Assembly (NCBI RefSeq): GCF_012726235.1
Contig: NZ_JAASAH010000015.1
Span: forward strand, 1 to 64,000
DNA: 64,000 nucleotides
Origin: Streptomyces sp. HNM0574
GTDB taxonomy: Bacteria > Actinomycetota > Actinomycetes > Streptomycetales > Streptomycetaceae
Reading direction: 5' to 3'
The position numbers and the translations under genes are program-made. The notes beneath the pieces are model-generated. The model searched no databases, was not told the DNA's origin, and worked only from the letters and a program-made list of their open reading frames with translations. Within the stretch, counting starts at the first letter, position 1. The number at the start of each line of letters is the position of its first letter. Below, piece by piece: positions 54,790 through 63,993 of this stretch.

Positions 54790-57700
54790 ATGGGACGGGT
54801 GACGGACCGACGCGCGAGAGACGACCGGCAGGCGGCGCACAGGGACGGACCCGGCTCGTACCTGCGCCAGCCGCACCTCCACGGCGACCTGGTCTGCTTC
54901 GCCGCCGAGGACGACCTGTGGGTCGCCCCGATCTCCCCGCACGGCGGCCCGGACCCCGCACCGGGACCGCTCCAGGCGCGGCGGCTGACCGTCGACCGCA
55001 CCCGCATCGGCTTCCCCCGCTTCTCGCCGGACGGCACCGGCATCGCGTACACGTCCTGGCGCAGCCTCGACCCCGAGGTGTACCTGGTGCCCGTGGACGG
55101 CGGCCCGGCCCGCCGGCTCACCTACTGGGGCGCCACCGACACCCGGGTGTGCGGCTGGACCCCCGAGGGCGACGTGCTGGCCGTCGCCTCGCACGGGCAG
55201 CCGTTCTCGCACTTCACCTGGTCCTACCGGCTGCCCGTCGACGGCAGCCCCGGCAGCCGCCTGCCCTGGGGCCCGGTCTCCGACATCGCCGTCGCCGAGC
55301 TGGAGGGCAAGCGCCGCACCCTGCTGCTGACGGGGACGCCGCCGCACGAGCCCGCCTCGTGGAAGCGGTACCGGGGCGGCGCCACCGGCCGGATGTGGCT
55401 GCACGGCGAGCAGCTGCTGGCCGGTCTCGGCGGGCACCTGGAGTCGGTGATGTTCGTCGGCGCGCGGATCGCGTTCCTCTCCGACCACGAGGGCATCGGC
55501 AACCTGTACTCCTGCCGCCCCGACGGCTCCGACCTGCGACGGCACACCGACCACGACCGCTTCTACGCCCGGCACGCGGCCACCGACGGACGCCGCGTCG
55601 TCTACCAGTGCGCGGGCGAGCTCTGGCTCGTCGACGACTTCGCCGCCGCGGCCGGCCCCCGCCGCCTCGACATCACCCTCGGCGGCGCCCGCACCGGCCG
55701 CCGCCCGTACCAGGTCCCGGCCGCCGCGCACGTCGAGTCGCTCGCCGTGGACGCGACGGGCCGGGCCAGCGCGGTCTGCGTGCGCGGCAGCCTGTACTGG
55801 CTCACCCACCGCGACGGCCCGGCCCGGATCATCGCCGACACCCCGGGCGTCCGGGTGCGGCTGCCGGAGATGCTCGGCGGCACCGGCGCGATCGCGTACG
55901 TCACCGACGCGGAGGGCGAGGACGCCGTCGAGATCGCCGACCTCCCCCGCGCCCTGCGGGCCAGGCCGCCGCGCCGCCTCGCGGCCGGGCGCCTCGGCCG
56001 GGTACGGGAGCTGGTCGCCTCACCGGACGGGGCGACGCTCGCGCTCGCCTCGCACGACGGGCGGCTGCTGCTGCTCGACGCGCGCCCGCCCGGGGACGGC
56101 GGCCCGGCGGAGGGCGAGGACCCCGTCACGGAGCTGATCCGCTCGCTCAACGGCCCGGTGCACGACCTCGCCTTCTCGCCCGACTCGCGCTGGCTGGCGT
56201 GGGCACACCCCGGGGTCGGCCGCTCGCTCAGCCAGATCAAGATCGCGAAGCTGGGTGCGAGCGCGCCCACCCGGCTCACCCAGGTCGCGGGGCCCGGCGA
56301 GGACGCGATGCCCGGGACCGCGACGGCGACCGCCGCCTCCTGCACCGTCCTCGACGTCACCGACGGCCGGTTCGAGGACGAGCAGCCCGTCTTCACCCGC
56401 GACGGCCGCTACCTCGCCTTCCTCTCCTGGCGCGGCTTCGACCCGGTGTACGACGTGCACACCGGCGACCTGTCCTTCCCGCTCGGCTGCCGCCCCTACC
56501 TCGTCCCCCTCTCCTCCGCGACGCCCTCGCCGTTCGCGCTCTCGCCGGAGGGCCGCCCGGCGGCCGGGGGGCTCGACCCGCAGGACGCCGGCCCCGCCGG
56601 GCAGGAGGAGGGCGCGGTGCTGGTGGAGGCGGAGGGGCTGGCGAGCCGGGTGACGCCGTTCCCCGTCACCGCGTCCAAGTACTCCTCGCTGCGGCCCGTC
56701 GCGGGCGGCGGGCTGCTGTGGCTGCGCTACCCGATCTCCGGCGCGCTCGGCGAGACCTTCGCCAACCCGGCCGACACCTCGGGCCGCCCCACCCTGGAAC
56801 ACTTCGACCTGACCAAGGCCAAACGCTCCGAACTGACCGCCGACGCCGACCAGTTCGCCGTCAGCGGCGACGGCAGCCGGATCGTGGTGAGCGCCGAGGG
56901 CGAACTGCGCGCCGTCCCCGCGTACGAGCCGCCGGACGCGGACACCGTCGCGTACATCGACATGCGCCGCATCCTGCACGACGTGGACCCGCCCTCCGAG
57001 TGGCGGCAGGCGTTCGAGGAGGCGGGGCGGCTGATCCGGGCCTACTTCTGGGAGCCCGGCATGTGCGGCATCGACTGGGACGGGGTGCTCGCGCAGTACC
57101 GTCCGCTGGTCGAACGCGTCGCCTCCCCCGACGAGTTCGCCGACCTGCTCCGCGAGGTGCTGGGCGAACTGGGCACCTCGCACGCCTACGTCAGCCCGGC
57201 CCGCCGCAACGAGGGGCCGCCGCACTACCAGCGCCCCATCGGCCTGCTCGGCGCCAACCTCAGCCACAGCCAGGACGGCGAGTGGATCGTCTCCCGCGTC
57301 CTGCCCGGCGACTCCTCCGACTCCAAGGCCCGCTCCCCGCTGGCCGGTTCGGGCATCCGGGAGGGCGCGGTGCTCACCCACGTCGACGGCCGTCCCGTCG
57401 ACCCCGTCACCGGCCCGGGACCGCTGCTCGCGGCGGCGGGCGGCACCACCGTCGAACTCTCCTTCACCCAGCCCGAACCCGGCGCGCGGGACGGGGAATC
57501 GGACGAGGAGAGCGAGGAGGACGAGGAGCCCGCGCCGCGCCCGCCCCGGCCGCAGCGCCGCGTGGCCGTCGTCCCGCTGATCGACGAACGGCCGCTGCGC
57601 TACCAGGACTGGGTGGCCAGACGCCGCCGCGTGGTCCGCGAGATGAGCGGCGGCAAGTGCGGCTACCTGCACATCCCCGACCTGGGCGGCTCCGGCTGGG

Positions 57701-58284
57701 CCCAGTTCAACCGGGACGTGCGGATGGAGGTCTCCCGCCCCGCGCTGATCGTCGACGTACGGGGCAACGCGGGCGGCAACATCAGCGAACTCGTCATCGA
57801 GAAACTGACCCGCACCATCCTCGGCTGGGACCTCACCCGCAACGCCCAGCCCGTCAGCTACACCAGCAACGCGCCGCGCGGCCCGATCGTCGCCCTCGCC
57901 GACGAACTGACCTCCTCCGACGGCGACATGATCACCGCCGCCTTCCGGCTGCTCGGCCTCGGCCCCGTCATCGGGGCGCGCACCTGGGGCGGCGTCGTCG
58001 GGATGACGGGGCGGCACCGGCTGATCGACGGCACCGTGATCACCGTGCCGATGAACGCGGCCTGGTTCGACGCGTACGGCTGGTCCGTGGAGAACCACGG
58101 GGTCTCGCCCGACATCGAGGCGATCCGGACGCCCGTCGACTGGGCCGAGGGCCGCAACGCCGTCCTGCACACCGCGATCAGCACCGCGCTCGACCTGCTG
58201 GAGCGGCACCCGGCGGCCGAACCGCCCGACTACAGCGACGTCCCCGACCGCCGCCGCCCCCACCTGCCACCGCGGCGCCGCTGA
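54790..58284 (+). CDS. Tricorn protease homologue
   Basis: A 1164-residue protease from ATG 54790 (GTG 54799 also possible). The N-terminal half comprises beta-propeller blades (SYLRQPHLHGDLVCFAAEDDLWVAP, RIGFPRFSPDGTGIAYTS). A PDZ domain lies around IGLLGANLSHSQDGEWIVSRVLPGD. The catalytic core has LGTSHAYVS (Ser-His), VDVRGNAGGN, the nucleophile Ser in ADELTSSDGDMITAAF, and Glu in SVENHGVSPD. It is cytoplasmic and degrades proteasome peptides. Length fits the family (about 1070-1170). An acidic insertion (GESDEESEEDEEPAPRPPRP) follows the PDZ region. Confidence 0.94.
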   Translation: MGRVTDRRARDDRQAAHRDGPGSYLRQPHLHGDLVCFAAEDDLWVAPISPHGGPDPAPGPLQARRLTVDRTRIGFPRFSPDGTGIAYTSWRSLDPEVYLVPVDGGPARRLTYWGATDTRVCGWTPEGDVLAVASHGQPFSHFTWSYRLPVDGSPGSRLPWGPVSDIAVAELEGKRRTLLLTGTPPHEPASWKRYRGGATGRMWLHGEQLLAGLGGHLESVMFVGARIAFLSDHEGIGNLYSCRPDGSDLRRHTDHDRFYARHAATDGRRVVYQCAGELWLVDDFAAAAGPRRLDITLGGARTGRRPYQVPAAAHVESLAVDATGRASAVCVRGSLYWLTHRDGPARIIADTPGVRVRLPEMLGGTGAIAYVTDAEGEDAVEIADLPRALRARPPRRLAAGRLGRVRELVASPDGATLALASHDGRLLLLDARPPGDGGPAEGEDPVTELIRSLNGPVHDLAFSPDSRWLAWAHPGVGRSLSQIKIAKLGASAPTRLTQVAGPGEDAMPGTATATAASCTVLDVTDGRFEDEQPVFTRDGRYLAFLSWRGFDPVYDVHTGDLSFPLGCRPYLVPLSSATPSPFALSPEGRPAAGGLDPQDAGPAGQEEGAVLVEAEGLASRVTPFPVTASKYSSLRPVAGGGLLWLRYPISGALGETFANPADTSGRPTLEHFDLTKAKRSELTADADQFAVSGDGSRIVVSAEGELRAVPAYEPPDADTVAYIDMRRILHDVDPPSEWRQAFEEAGRLIRAYFWEPGMCGIDWDGVLAQYRPLVERVASPDEFADLLREVLGELGTSHAYVSPARRNEGPPHYQRPIGLLGANLSHSQDGEWIVSRVLPGDSSDSKARSPLAGSGIREGAVLTHVDGRPVDPVTGPGPLLAAAGGTTVELSFTQPEPGARDGESDEESEEDEEPAPRPPRPQRRVAVVPLIDERPLRYQDWVARRRRVVREMSGGKCGYLHIPDLGGSGWAQFNRDVRMEVSRPALIVDVRGNAGGNISELVIEKLTRTILGWDLTRNAQPVSYTSNAPRGPIVALADELTSSDGDMITAAFRLLGLGPVIGARTWGGVVGMTGRHRLIDGTVITVPMNAAWFDAYGWSVENHGVSPDIEAIRTPVDWAEGRNAVLHTAISTALDLLERHPAAEPPDYSDVPDRRRPHLPPRRR

Positions 58285-58420
58285 CGCCCGGAATGCGAGC
58301 CTCCGGCACCCGTGGCACGGTGGGGAACAGCCCCGCGCGAGGGGTGAGCGGTCCAGGAGGGGAGGGCGCCACCGCGACCGCAACGATCCCCAACGCGGCA
58401 CGCCTTCCCCTCCTTCCGGC

Positions 58421-58533
58421 CCCCGAAAGGGGCGCGGGGAACGGCGCGAACAACCCCGACGGGGGCCGCAGCCGACGACGCACGGACAGGGGCACCCCGA
58501 CAGGGGGCGCGGGGAACGGCGCGAACAACCCCG
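58421..58533 (+). repeat. Intergenic repeat copy D (two short units)
   Basis: The 308-bp gene-free stretch 58285-58592 holds two units that are identical for about 30 nt, at 58429 and 58504: GGGGCGCGGGGAACGGCGCG followed by AACAACCCCG. They are truncated relatives of copies A-C. Nothing else is seen in the stretch. Confidence 0.8.
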
Positions 58534-58592
58534 CACGCACCCGCACCCCGCGACGTACCAAACGGGGCACCCCGGACCGCCAGCGCAGCGCC

Positions 58593-59480
58593 CTACCGCT
58601 TCACGCGGAACCGCTCGTCCGCCGCCCCGCCCGCACCGACGAGCCCGGTGGACGTCCCGTCCGCCTCCAGCCGCGGCGCGAACCTCCGCATCTCCCGCTG
58701 CCCGACCGCCCCGCCGATCACCGACGGCAGGTACCCGCGGATGCCCTGCATCCCCCGCAGCCACCACTGCGCGTACACATGCACCGAGCGCCGCTCGATC
58801 CCGGCCACGATCCGGTCGATGGCGGGCCCCAGCGGATACGTCTTGTTCGCCGGCCAGGGCAGGCTCTTGCGCAGGTCCCGCATCACGTCGTCCTGGTCGG
58901 CCCCGCGCACCATGTCGGTGTCGGTCCACGACAGATAGCCGACGCCGACCCGTACGCCCTTGTAGCCGACCTCGGCCCGCAGGCTGTGCGCGAACGCCTC
59001 GACGCCCGACTTGGAGGCGCAGTACGCCGTCATCATCGGCGCCGGGGTGATCGCCGCCAGCGAGGCGATCTGCAGGAAGTAGCCGCGCGACTCCGCGAGC
59101 ACGGGCAGGAAGGCCCGCCCCGTCACGGCGCCGCCGATCAGGTTCACCTCGATGACCCGCCGCCACGCCACGGGGTCGGAGTCCATGAACGGACCGCCCG
59201 CCGCCACACCGGCGTTGGCGACGACGACGTCGACCTTGCCGAAGTGCTCCTTGACCTCGCCCGCGACCCGCGCCATCGCCTCGTGGTCGGTGACGTCCAC
59301 GTGCCAGTGCGCCGAGTCGGTGTACAGCGAGTCGCTGACCCGCTTCAGCTCCTCCGGTTCCAGACCGAGCAGCGCGATCCGCGCGCCCCGCGCGGACAGC
59401 TTGCGCGCCAGCAACTCACCGACCCCGCGCGCCCCTCCGGTGACGACGGCGACCTGACCCTCAAGGCTCCAGCGGCTCAC
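58593..59480 (-). CDS. SDR-family oxidoreductase of the BVMO operon
   Basis: A 295-residue SDR from GTG 59480, overlapping the hydrolase stop by 4 bases. It has TGGARGVGELLA, VANAGVAAGG, QIASLAAITPAP with catalytic Ser and YCASK. The longer C-terminus (ERRSVHVYAQWWLRGMQGIRGYLPSVIGG) is typical of lipid/steroid-type SDRs beside BVMOs. It probably oxidises an alcohol to the ketone used by the BVMO. Confidence 0.9.
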   Translation of the reverse strand: MSRWSLEGQVAVVTGGARGVGELLARKLSARGARIALLGLEPEELKRVSDSLYTDSAHWHVDVTDHEAMARVAGEVKEHFGKVDVVVANAGVAAGGPFMDSDPVAWRRVIEVNLIGGAVTGRAFLPVLAESRGYFLQIASLAAITPAPMMTAYCASKSGVEAFAHSLRAEVGYKGVRVGVGYLSWTDTDMVRGADQDDVMRDLRKSLPWPANKTYPLGPAIDRIVAGIERRSVHVYAQWWLRGMQGIRGYLPSVIGGAVGQREMRRFAPRLEADGTSTGLVGAGGAADERFRVKR

Positions 59481-60478
59481 GAGTCCTCCTTCTGCTGCGT
59501 TCCGGTCTTCCGCTTCCGGCTCCCCCGCTTCTCCGGCTTCGGCACGCTCCCGGCGTCCGCCGTCAGATGGTCGCGGGCCAGCCCCTTCAGCACGGAGGCC
59601 ACCGCCTCCGGCGCCTCGACGGGTGCCATGTGGCCCAGGCCCGTCAGCGTGTGCAGGCCCGCGCAGTCCGGGAGTTGCTCGGCCAGCTCACGCGCGTGCA
59701 CCTGCGGCGTGAGCCGGTCCTCGGTGCCGATGACGACGGCGGCCGGCGCCGTGAGCGCGCCGACCTTCGCGCCGAGGTCGAGGTGCGCGAGCACCTTGCC
59801 CCAGGCGGCGCGCACCCCGGTCGGGCAGGAGTGCACGATCCGGGCGGTGAAGTCCACCTGCGCGGGCGCCGAACCGGCGCCCATCGTGGCGTACTTGAGC
59901 GCCTTCTTGGTCAGCGGCGAGACGGGCCCGAGCGGCGCGCTCGAACCGAGCACCAGCTTGTGCGCGCGGGCCCGCGCCCCGGGCGTACGGAAGGGCAGCA
60001 CCCGCGCCTCGCTGAGCAGCCGCCGCGCGCCGGTGCTGCACAGCAGGTAGGCGGCCGCGTGCTGCTCCAGCTCGGGGCGTCCGGCGGCGGCCATCAGCGT
60101 CATGCCGCCCATGGAGTGGCCGCCGACGACGGCGCGTTCGCCCGCGGCGAGGGCCGTGCCCAGGACGGCGCACAGGTCGTCGGCGAGCGTGGCCGGGCTG
60201 TACGCCTGCGGCGTCGCGGCGGGCGTACGCCCGTGCCCGCGCTGGTCGTAGGCCACCACGCGGTAGCCGGCGGCGGTGAGTTCGCGGATCACGGGTGCCC
60301 AGAAGGCGATGGAGCAGGTCCAGCCGTGCGCGAGCACGATCGCCGGGTCGCTCTCGTCGCCGAACACCTCGGTGTGGATGCGGACCCCGTCGGCCGAGAC
60401 CGCCGACAGCTCCCGCGTGGGCACCGGAAGCGGAATGCCGCGCCGGGTACCGGCCAGGCTCTGGGTGAGGCGCGCCAT
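59477..60478 (-). CDS. Alpha/beta hydrolase of the BVMO operon
   Basis: A 333-residue hydrolase from ATG 60478. The oxyanion motif is LAHGWTCSIAFW, the nucleophile elbow GGHSMGGMT, the acid in VIGTEDRLTP and the His in TGLGHMAPVEAPEAV. It is likely the esterase that cleaves BVMO-made esters. The C-terminal tail is basic (KPEKRGSRKRKTG). Start and stop each overlap the neighbouring operon genes by 4 bases. Confidence 0.92.
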   Translation of the reverse strand: MARLTQSLAGTRRGIPLPVPTRELSAVSADGVRIHTEVFGDESDPAIVLAHGWTCSIAFWAPVIRELTAAGYRVVAYDQRGHGRTPAATPQAYSPATLADDLCAVLGTALAAGERAVVGGHSMGGMTLMAAAGRPELEQHAAAYLLCSTGARRLLSEARVLPFRTPGARARAHKLVLGSSAPLGPVSPLTKKALKYATMGAGSAPAQVDFTARIVHSCPTGVRAAWGKVLAHLDLGAKVGALTAPAAVVIGTEDRLTPQVHARELAEQLPDCAGLHTLTGLGHMAPVEAPEAVASVLKGLARDHLTADAGSVPKPEKRGSRKRKTGTQQKEDS

Positions 60479-62043
60479 CAGGCCTCCTCCCCCGCGTGGA
60501 ACGCCGAGGCGCCGCTGCCCCGGCCGCTCACGGCCCCTGCCAGGGCCCGGGACCCGTTCGTCCCGCCCGCGCGTATCACGTCGTACTCCTCCAGCCGTAC
60601 TTCCTTGGTGACCTTGCGGAACTCGGCGGTGGTGCCCGGCCAGACGGTCGTGTTGCGGCCGTTGGCGTCGAGGTACCAGCTGTCGCAGCCGGTGTTCCAC
60701 ACGGTGCGCTTCATCCGGTCCTGCACGTGGTCGTTCCAGGCCGTGACGGCCTCGGGGCGCGGGTCGAGGGCGACCTTGCCGCCCAGCGTCTCCAGCTTCT
60801 TCACGTAGTCGACCATGTAGTTCAGCTGGGCCTCGATCATGAGGATCATCGAGCTGTTCCCGAGGCCCGTGTTGGGGCCGATGATGGTCATGAGGTTGGG
60901 GAAGCCCTCGGCGGTGCAGCCGCGCAGCGCCTCCATCCCGCTCGACCACTTCTCCGACAGCCGCGTCCCGTCGGCACCCTTGATCCGGTGCGAGACCGGC
61001 ATGTCGGTGACGTGGAAGCCGGTGCCGAAGATGATCACGTCCACCTCGGCCTCGGTGCCGTCGGCGGCGACGAGGGTGTTGCCGCGGATCTCCTTCAGGC
61101 CCGAGGCGACGACGTCGGTGTTGGGCGCGGCGAGCGCCGGATAGTAGCTGTTGGACAGCAGGATGCGCTTGCAGCCGATGCGGTAGCGCGGGGTCAGCTT
61201 CTCCCGCAGCACCGGGTCCTTCACGGCCCGCTTCATGTGCGCCCGGGCGAGCTTCTCGACCAGGCCCAGCTGGTTCGGCCGCTTGGTGAACGCGCCGACC
61301 TGCAACTCGCGGATCGTCCACAGCAGTTGGCGGCGCGCGTACCGGGTGGCCGGCAGCTTGCCGTGCAGCCACCGCTCCACGCCGCTGATCTCCCGGTCGG
61401 CGCGCGGCATCACCCATGCCGGGGTGCGCTGGAACAGCGTGAGCCGGCCGACCTGCGGCTGGATCGCGGGGACGACCTGGATCGCGGAGGCGCCGGTCCC
61501 GATGACGGCGACGCGCTTGCCGCGCAGGTCGTAGTCGTGGTCCCACTGCGCGGTGTGGAAGACCTTGCCCTCGAAGCCGTCCAGCCCGGGGATGTCGGGC
61601 AGCTTCGGGTCGGACAGCGGACCGGTGGCGGAGACCACGACGTCGGCGGTGAGCCGCCGTCCGTCGGTGATCTCGATCTGCCAGTGCAGCTCCTCCGGGT
61701 CCCAGCTCATCAGCTGCACCTCGGAGTGGAAGCGGATGTGCTGCCGCAGCCCGAAGGTGTCGGTGACCCGCTCCAGGTAGGAGCGGATGTGCTCCTGCCC
61801 GGAGAAGTTCCGCGGCCACTCGGGGTTGGGCGCGAAGGAGAAGGAATACAGGTGTGAGGGCACGTCACAGGCGCACCCGGGATAGGTGTTGTCGTGCCAG
61901 GTGCCGCCGACACCGTCCCGCCGCTCCAGTACGACGAAGTCCGTGATTCCGGCGCGGCGCAGCCGTACGGCAGCCCCCAGGCCGCCGAATCCGGATCCGA
62001 TCACCGCCACCCGTACGTGCTCTTGCTCGCGCTCGGCCGCCAT
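60478..62043 (-). CDS. Baeyer-Villiger flavin monooxygenase
   Basis: A 521-residue class B flavoprotein from ATG 62043 (GGGAGG upstream). FAD motif GSGFGGLGAAVRL, the BVMO fingerprint FEGKVFHTAQWDHD, and NADPH motif GTGASAIQVVPAI are visible. It inserts oxygen next to a ketone using NADPH and O2 to give an ester. It heads a three-gene operon with a hydrolase and an SDR, a typical alcohol-ketone-ester degradation set. The MerR gene is divergent. Confidence 0.94.
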   Translation of the reverse strand: MAAEREQEHVRVAVIGSGFGGLGAAVRLRRAGITDFVVLERRDGVGGTWHDNTYPGCACDVPSHLYSFSFAPNPEWPRNFSGQEHIRSYLERVTDTFGLRQHIRFHSEVQLMSWDPEELHWQIEITDGRRLTADVVVSATGPLSDPKLPDIPGLDGFEGKVFHTAQWDHDYDLRGKRVAVIGTGASAIQVVPAIQPQVGRLTLFQRTPAWVMPRADREISGVERWLHGKLPATRYARRQLLWTIRELQVGAFTKRPNQLGLVEKLARAHMKRAVKDPVLREKLTPRYRIGCKRILLSNSYYPALAAPNTDVVASGLKEIRGNTLVAADGTEAEVDVIIFGTGFHVTDMPVSHRIKGADGTRLSEKWSSGMEALRGCTAEGFPNLMTIIGPNTGLGNSSMILMIEAQLNYMVDYVKKLETLGGKVALDPRPEAVTAWNDHVQDRMKRTVWNTGCDSWYLDANGRNTTVWPGTTAEFRKVTKEVRLEEYDVIRAGGTNGSRALAGAVSGRGSGASAFHAGEEA

Positions 62044-62072
62044 GCCGCCGCCTCCCGAGGGTCTGCCGTCCC

Positions 62073-62100
62073 GCCAGTTATTGCGCCAGTGATTACTGGC
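62073..62100. promoter_or_regulatory. Operator candidate between the BVMO operon and merR
   Basis: A perfect inverted repeat GCCAGT-GATT-ACTGGC (62085-62100) is preceded at one helical turn by the direct half-repeat GCCAGTTATT (62073-62082). It lies 30-57 bp before the BVMO start, a natural binding place for the divergent MerR regulator. Confidence 0.65.
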
Positions 62101-62230
62101 ACGGTGGGAGAGTAAGGCCAGACGGCTACCGGAAGGTAGGGGTTGAACCGAGGAAAGTTACCGCTGGTTGCACCCCGGGCCTCCCGGCAGTACGCACATA
62201 CGACCGACCGCCCTGGATAGGCTCCCTCCC

Positions 62231-63142
62231 GTGCCCGAACCGCCCACGGAACCCAGCGCCGCACCCCACGCCGACGCGGACAGCACCCCCGTCCACCCGC
62301 CCGGCGAGCCCCCGCACGCCCCGGACCAGGACCCGGCCGACGACGCCGGGGACACCCAGGAGGCGGACGGGAAGCGGGAGTTCCGGATGGCCGAGCTCGC
62401 CGAACGCGCCGGCATCACCACCCGCACCCTGCGCTTCTACCGCGAACGCAAGCTGCTCTCCCCGCCCCGCCGCGAGGGCCGCATCGCCTGGTACAACGAG
62501 CACCACCTGGCCCGCCTGCGCACCATCTCGGCACTGCTCGCGCGCGGCCACACCCTGGGCGGCATCCGGGAGTTGCTCCACGCCTTCGAGCACGGGCGCG
62601 ACTCCCGCAGCTCCGCCGAGGCCCTCGGCCTCGACCCCGCACTGATCTCCCCCTTCACCGAGGAGACCCCCGTCCGCCTCACCCCCGAGGCACTCGCCGA
62701 CCACTACGCGGGCGAGGTCACCGTCGACAACCTCGCCACGTCACTCGACATCGGCTATGTCGCCGTCGACGGCGACGAGTTCATCCACGTCAGCCCGCGC
62801 CTGCTGAACGCCTCGGCGGCACTGGTGAAGACCGGCATCCCGCTCTCCGCCGTCCTGGAGGCGGGCCGCACCGTCCGCTCGGCGACGGACTCGATGGCCG
62901 AGGCGTTCACCGAGATCTTCCGCACCCACCTGCTCCCGAAGAAGCTCGCCGACGCCCCCGACGGCCTCGACGCCACCCGCGTCAACGCCCTCCTCGCCGA
63001 ACTCCGCCCCCTGGCCAAGGAGGTCGTCGAGGCCGAACTGGCCCTCGCCCTCGACCGCCACACCCGCACCCACCTCGACACCTGGCTCACCCCGGACAAC
63101 GCCCCCACCCCCGACGAAGCCCCCGACGACGAGCAGCCCTGA
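62231..63142 (+). CDS. MerR-family regulator
   Basis: A 303-residue protein from GTG 62231. TAGGCT ends 7 nt upstream, suggesting a leaderless transcript. About 50 Pro/Asp-rich disordered residues precede the MerR HTH (FRMAELAERAGITTRTLRFYRERKLLSPPRREGRIAWYNEHHLARL). A long helical effector domain without obvious metal cysteines follows. It probably controls the divergent BVMO operon in response to an organic ligand. Confidence 0.88.
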   Translation: MPEPPTEPSAAPHADADSTPVHPPGEPPHAPDQDPADDAGDTQEADGKREFRMAELAERAGITTRTLRFYRERKLLSPPRREGRIAWYNEHHLARLRTISALLARGHTLGGIRELLHAFEHGRDSRSSAEALGLDPALISPFTEETPVRLTPEALADHYAGEVTVDNLATSLDIGYVAVDGDEFIHVSPRLLNASAALVKTGIPLSAVLEAGRTVRSATDSMAEAFTEIFRTHLLPKKLADAPDGLDATRVNALLAELRPLAKEVVEAELALALDRHTRTHLDTWLTPDNAPTPDEAPDDEQP

Positions 63143-63164
63143 CCGGGGAGGTCAGGGCTGCTCG
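63130..63164. terminator. Bidirectional terminator between merR and xthA
   Basis: A perfect 15-bp stem CGAGCAGCCCTGACC / GGTCAGGGCTGCTCG with loop GGGGA includes the merR stop codon and serves both convergent genes. Confidence 0.88.
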
Positions 63165-63189
63165 GAGGGCTCACGCGGAGGCGGGCCCG

Positions 63190-63993
63190 CTACCGCTCGA
63201 AGGTCACCGTCACCGGGGCGTGGTCGCTCCAGCGTTCGTCGTGGGTGGCGGCGCGTTCGACCTCGGCCTTGAGGGCGCGGTCGGCGAGGCCCGGGGTGGC
63301 GACCGCGTAGTCGATCCGCCAGCCCGAGTCGTTGTCGAAGGCCCGGCCCCGGTACGACCACCACGAGTACGGCCCCGCGACCTCGGGGTGCTGCTCGCGC
63401 ACGACGTCGCGGTAGCCGCCGTCCGCGGCGTCGAAGACGCGGGTGAGCCACTCGCGCTCCTCGGGGAGGAAGCCGGAGTTCTTGCGGTTGCCGCGCCAGT
63501 TCTTCAGGTCGGCCTCCTGGTGCGCGATGTTCCAGTCACCGCAGACCAGCACCTCACGCCCGTCGGCGGCCGCCCGCTCCCGCAGCTCCTTCAGGTACGG
63601 CAGGAAGGCCGCCATGAAGCGCTCCTTCTCGTCCTGCCGCTCCGTGCCGACCTCACCGGACGGCAGGTACAGGCTGGCCACCGTCACACCGGGAAGATCG
63701 GCTTCCACGTAGCGGCCCGAGTTCTCGAACTCCTCGACGCCGAAGCCGATCCGCACCCGCTCCGGCTCCCGCCGCGTGAGCAGCGCCACACCGGCCCGGC
63801 CCTTCGCGGCGGCCGGCGCGTACACCGTGTACCAGCCCTCGGGCTCGCGCACCTCGTCCGCGAGCTGGTGGGCCTCGGCGCGCACCTCCTGGAGGCAGAC
63901 CACGTCCGCCTCGGTGGCCGCCAGCCACTCCACGTAGCCCTTCCTGGCCGCGGCGCGCAGGCCGTTCACGTTCACCGTCGTCACCTTGAGCAA
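63190..63993 (-). CDS. xthA: Exodeoxyribonuclease III
   Basis: A 267-residue EEP-fold nuclease for base-excision repair. Motifs are VNVNGLRAA, CLQEVRAE (metal Glu), DWNIAHQEADLKN and WRIDYAVATPGL, then SDHAPV with the catalytic His. TTG 63993 or GTG 63984 could be the start, but both lie within 20 bases of the right edge and no ribosome site is visible, so the true start may be outside the window. It is convergent with merR. Confidence 0.93.
   Translation of the reverse strand: MLKVTTVNVNGLRAAARKGYVEWLAATEADVVCLQEVRAEAHQLADEVREPEGWYTVYAPAAAKGRAGVALLTRREPERVRIGFGVEEFENSGRYVEADLPGVTVASLYLPSGEVGTERQDEKERFMAAFLPYLKELRERAAADGREVLVCGDWNIAHQEADLKNWRGNRKNSGFLPEEREWLTRVFDAADGGYRDVVREQHPEVAGPYSWWSYRGRAFDNDSGWRIDYAVATPGLADRALKAEVERAATHDERWSDHAPVTVTFER

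Noticed and set aside
56020-59166. 1048-codon minus frame spanning tricorn and SDR genes
   Set aside because: Only a fragment in its first part belongs to the SDR gene in another frame. The remainder is antisense to tricorn and repeat DNA.
54918-60050. Very long + strand open frame of about 1700 codons
   Set aside because: It is out of frame with the tricorn gene and runs through intergenic repeats and antisense to the BVMO operon. The translation is Arg/Pro-rich with no domain.
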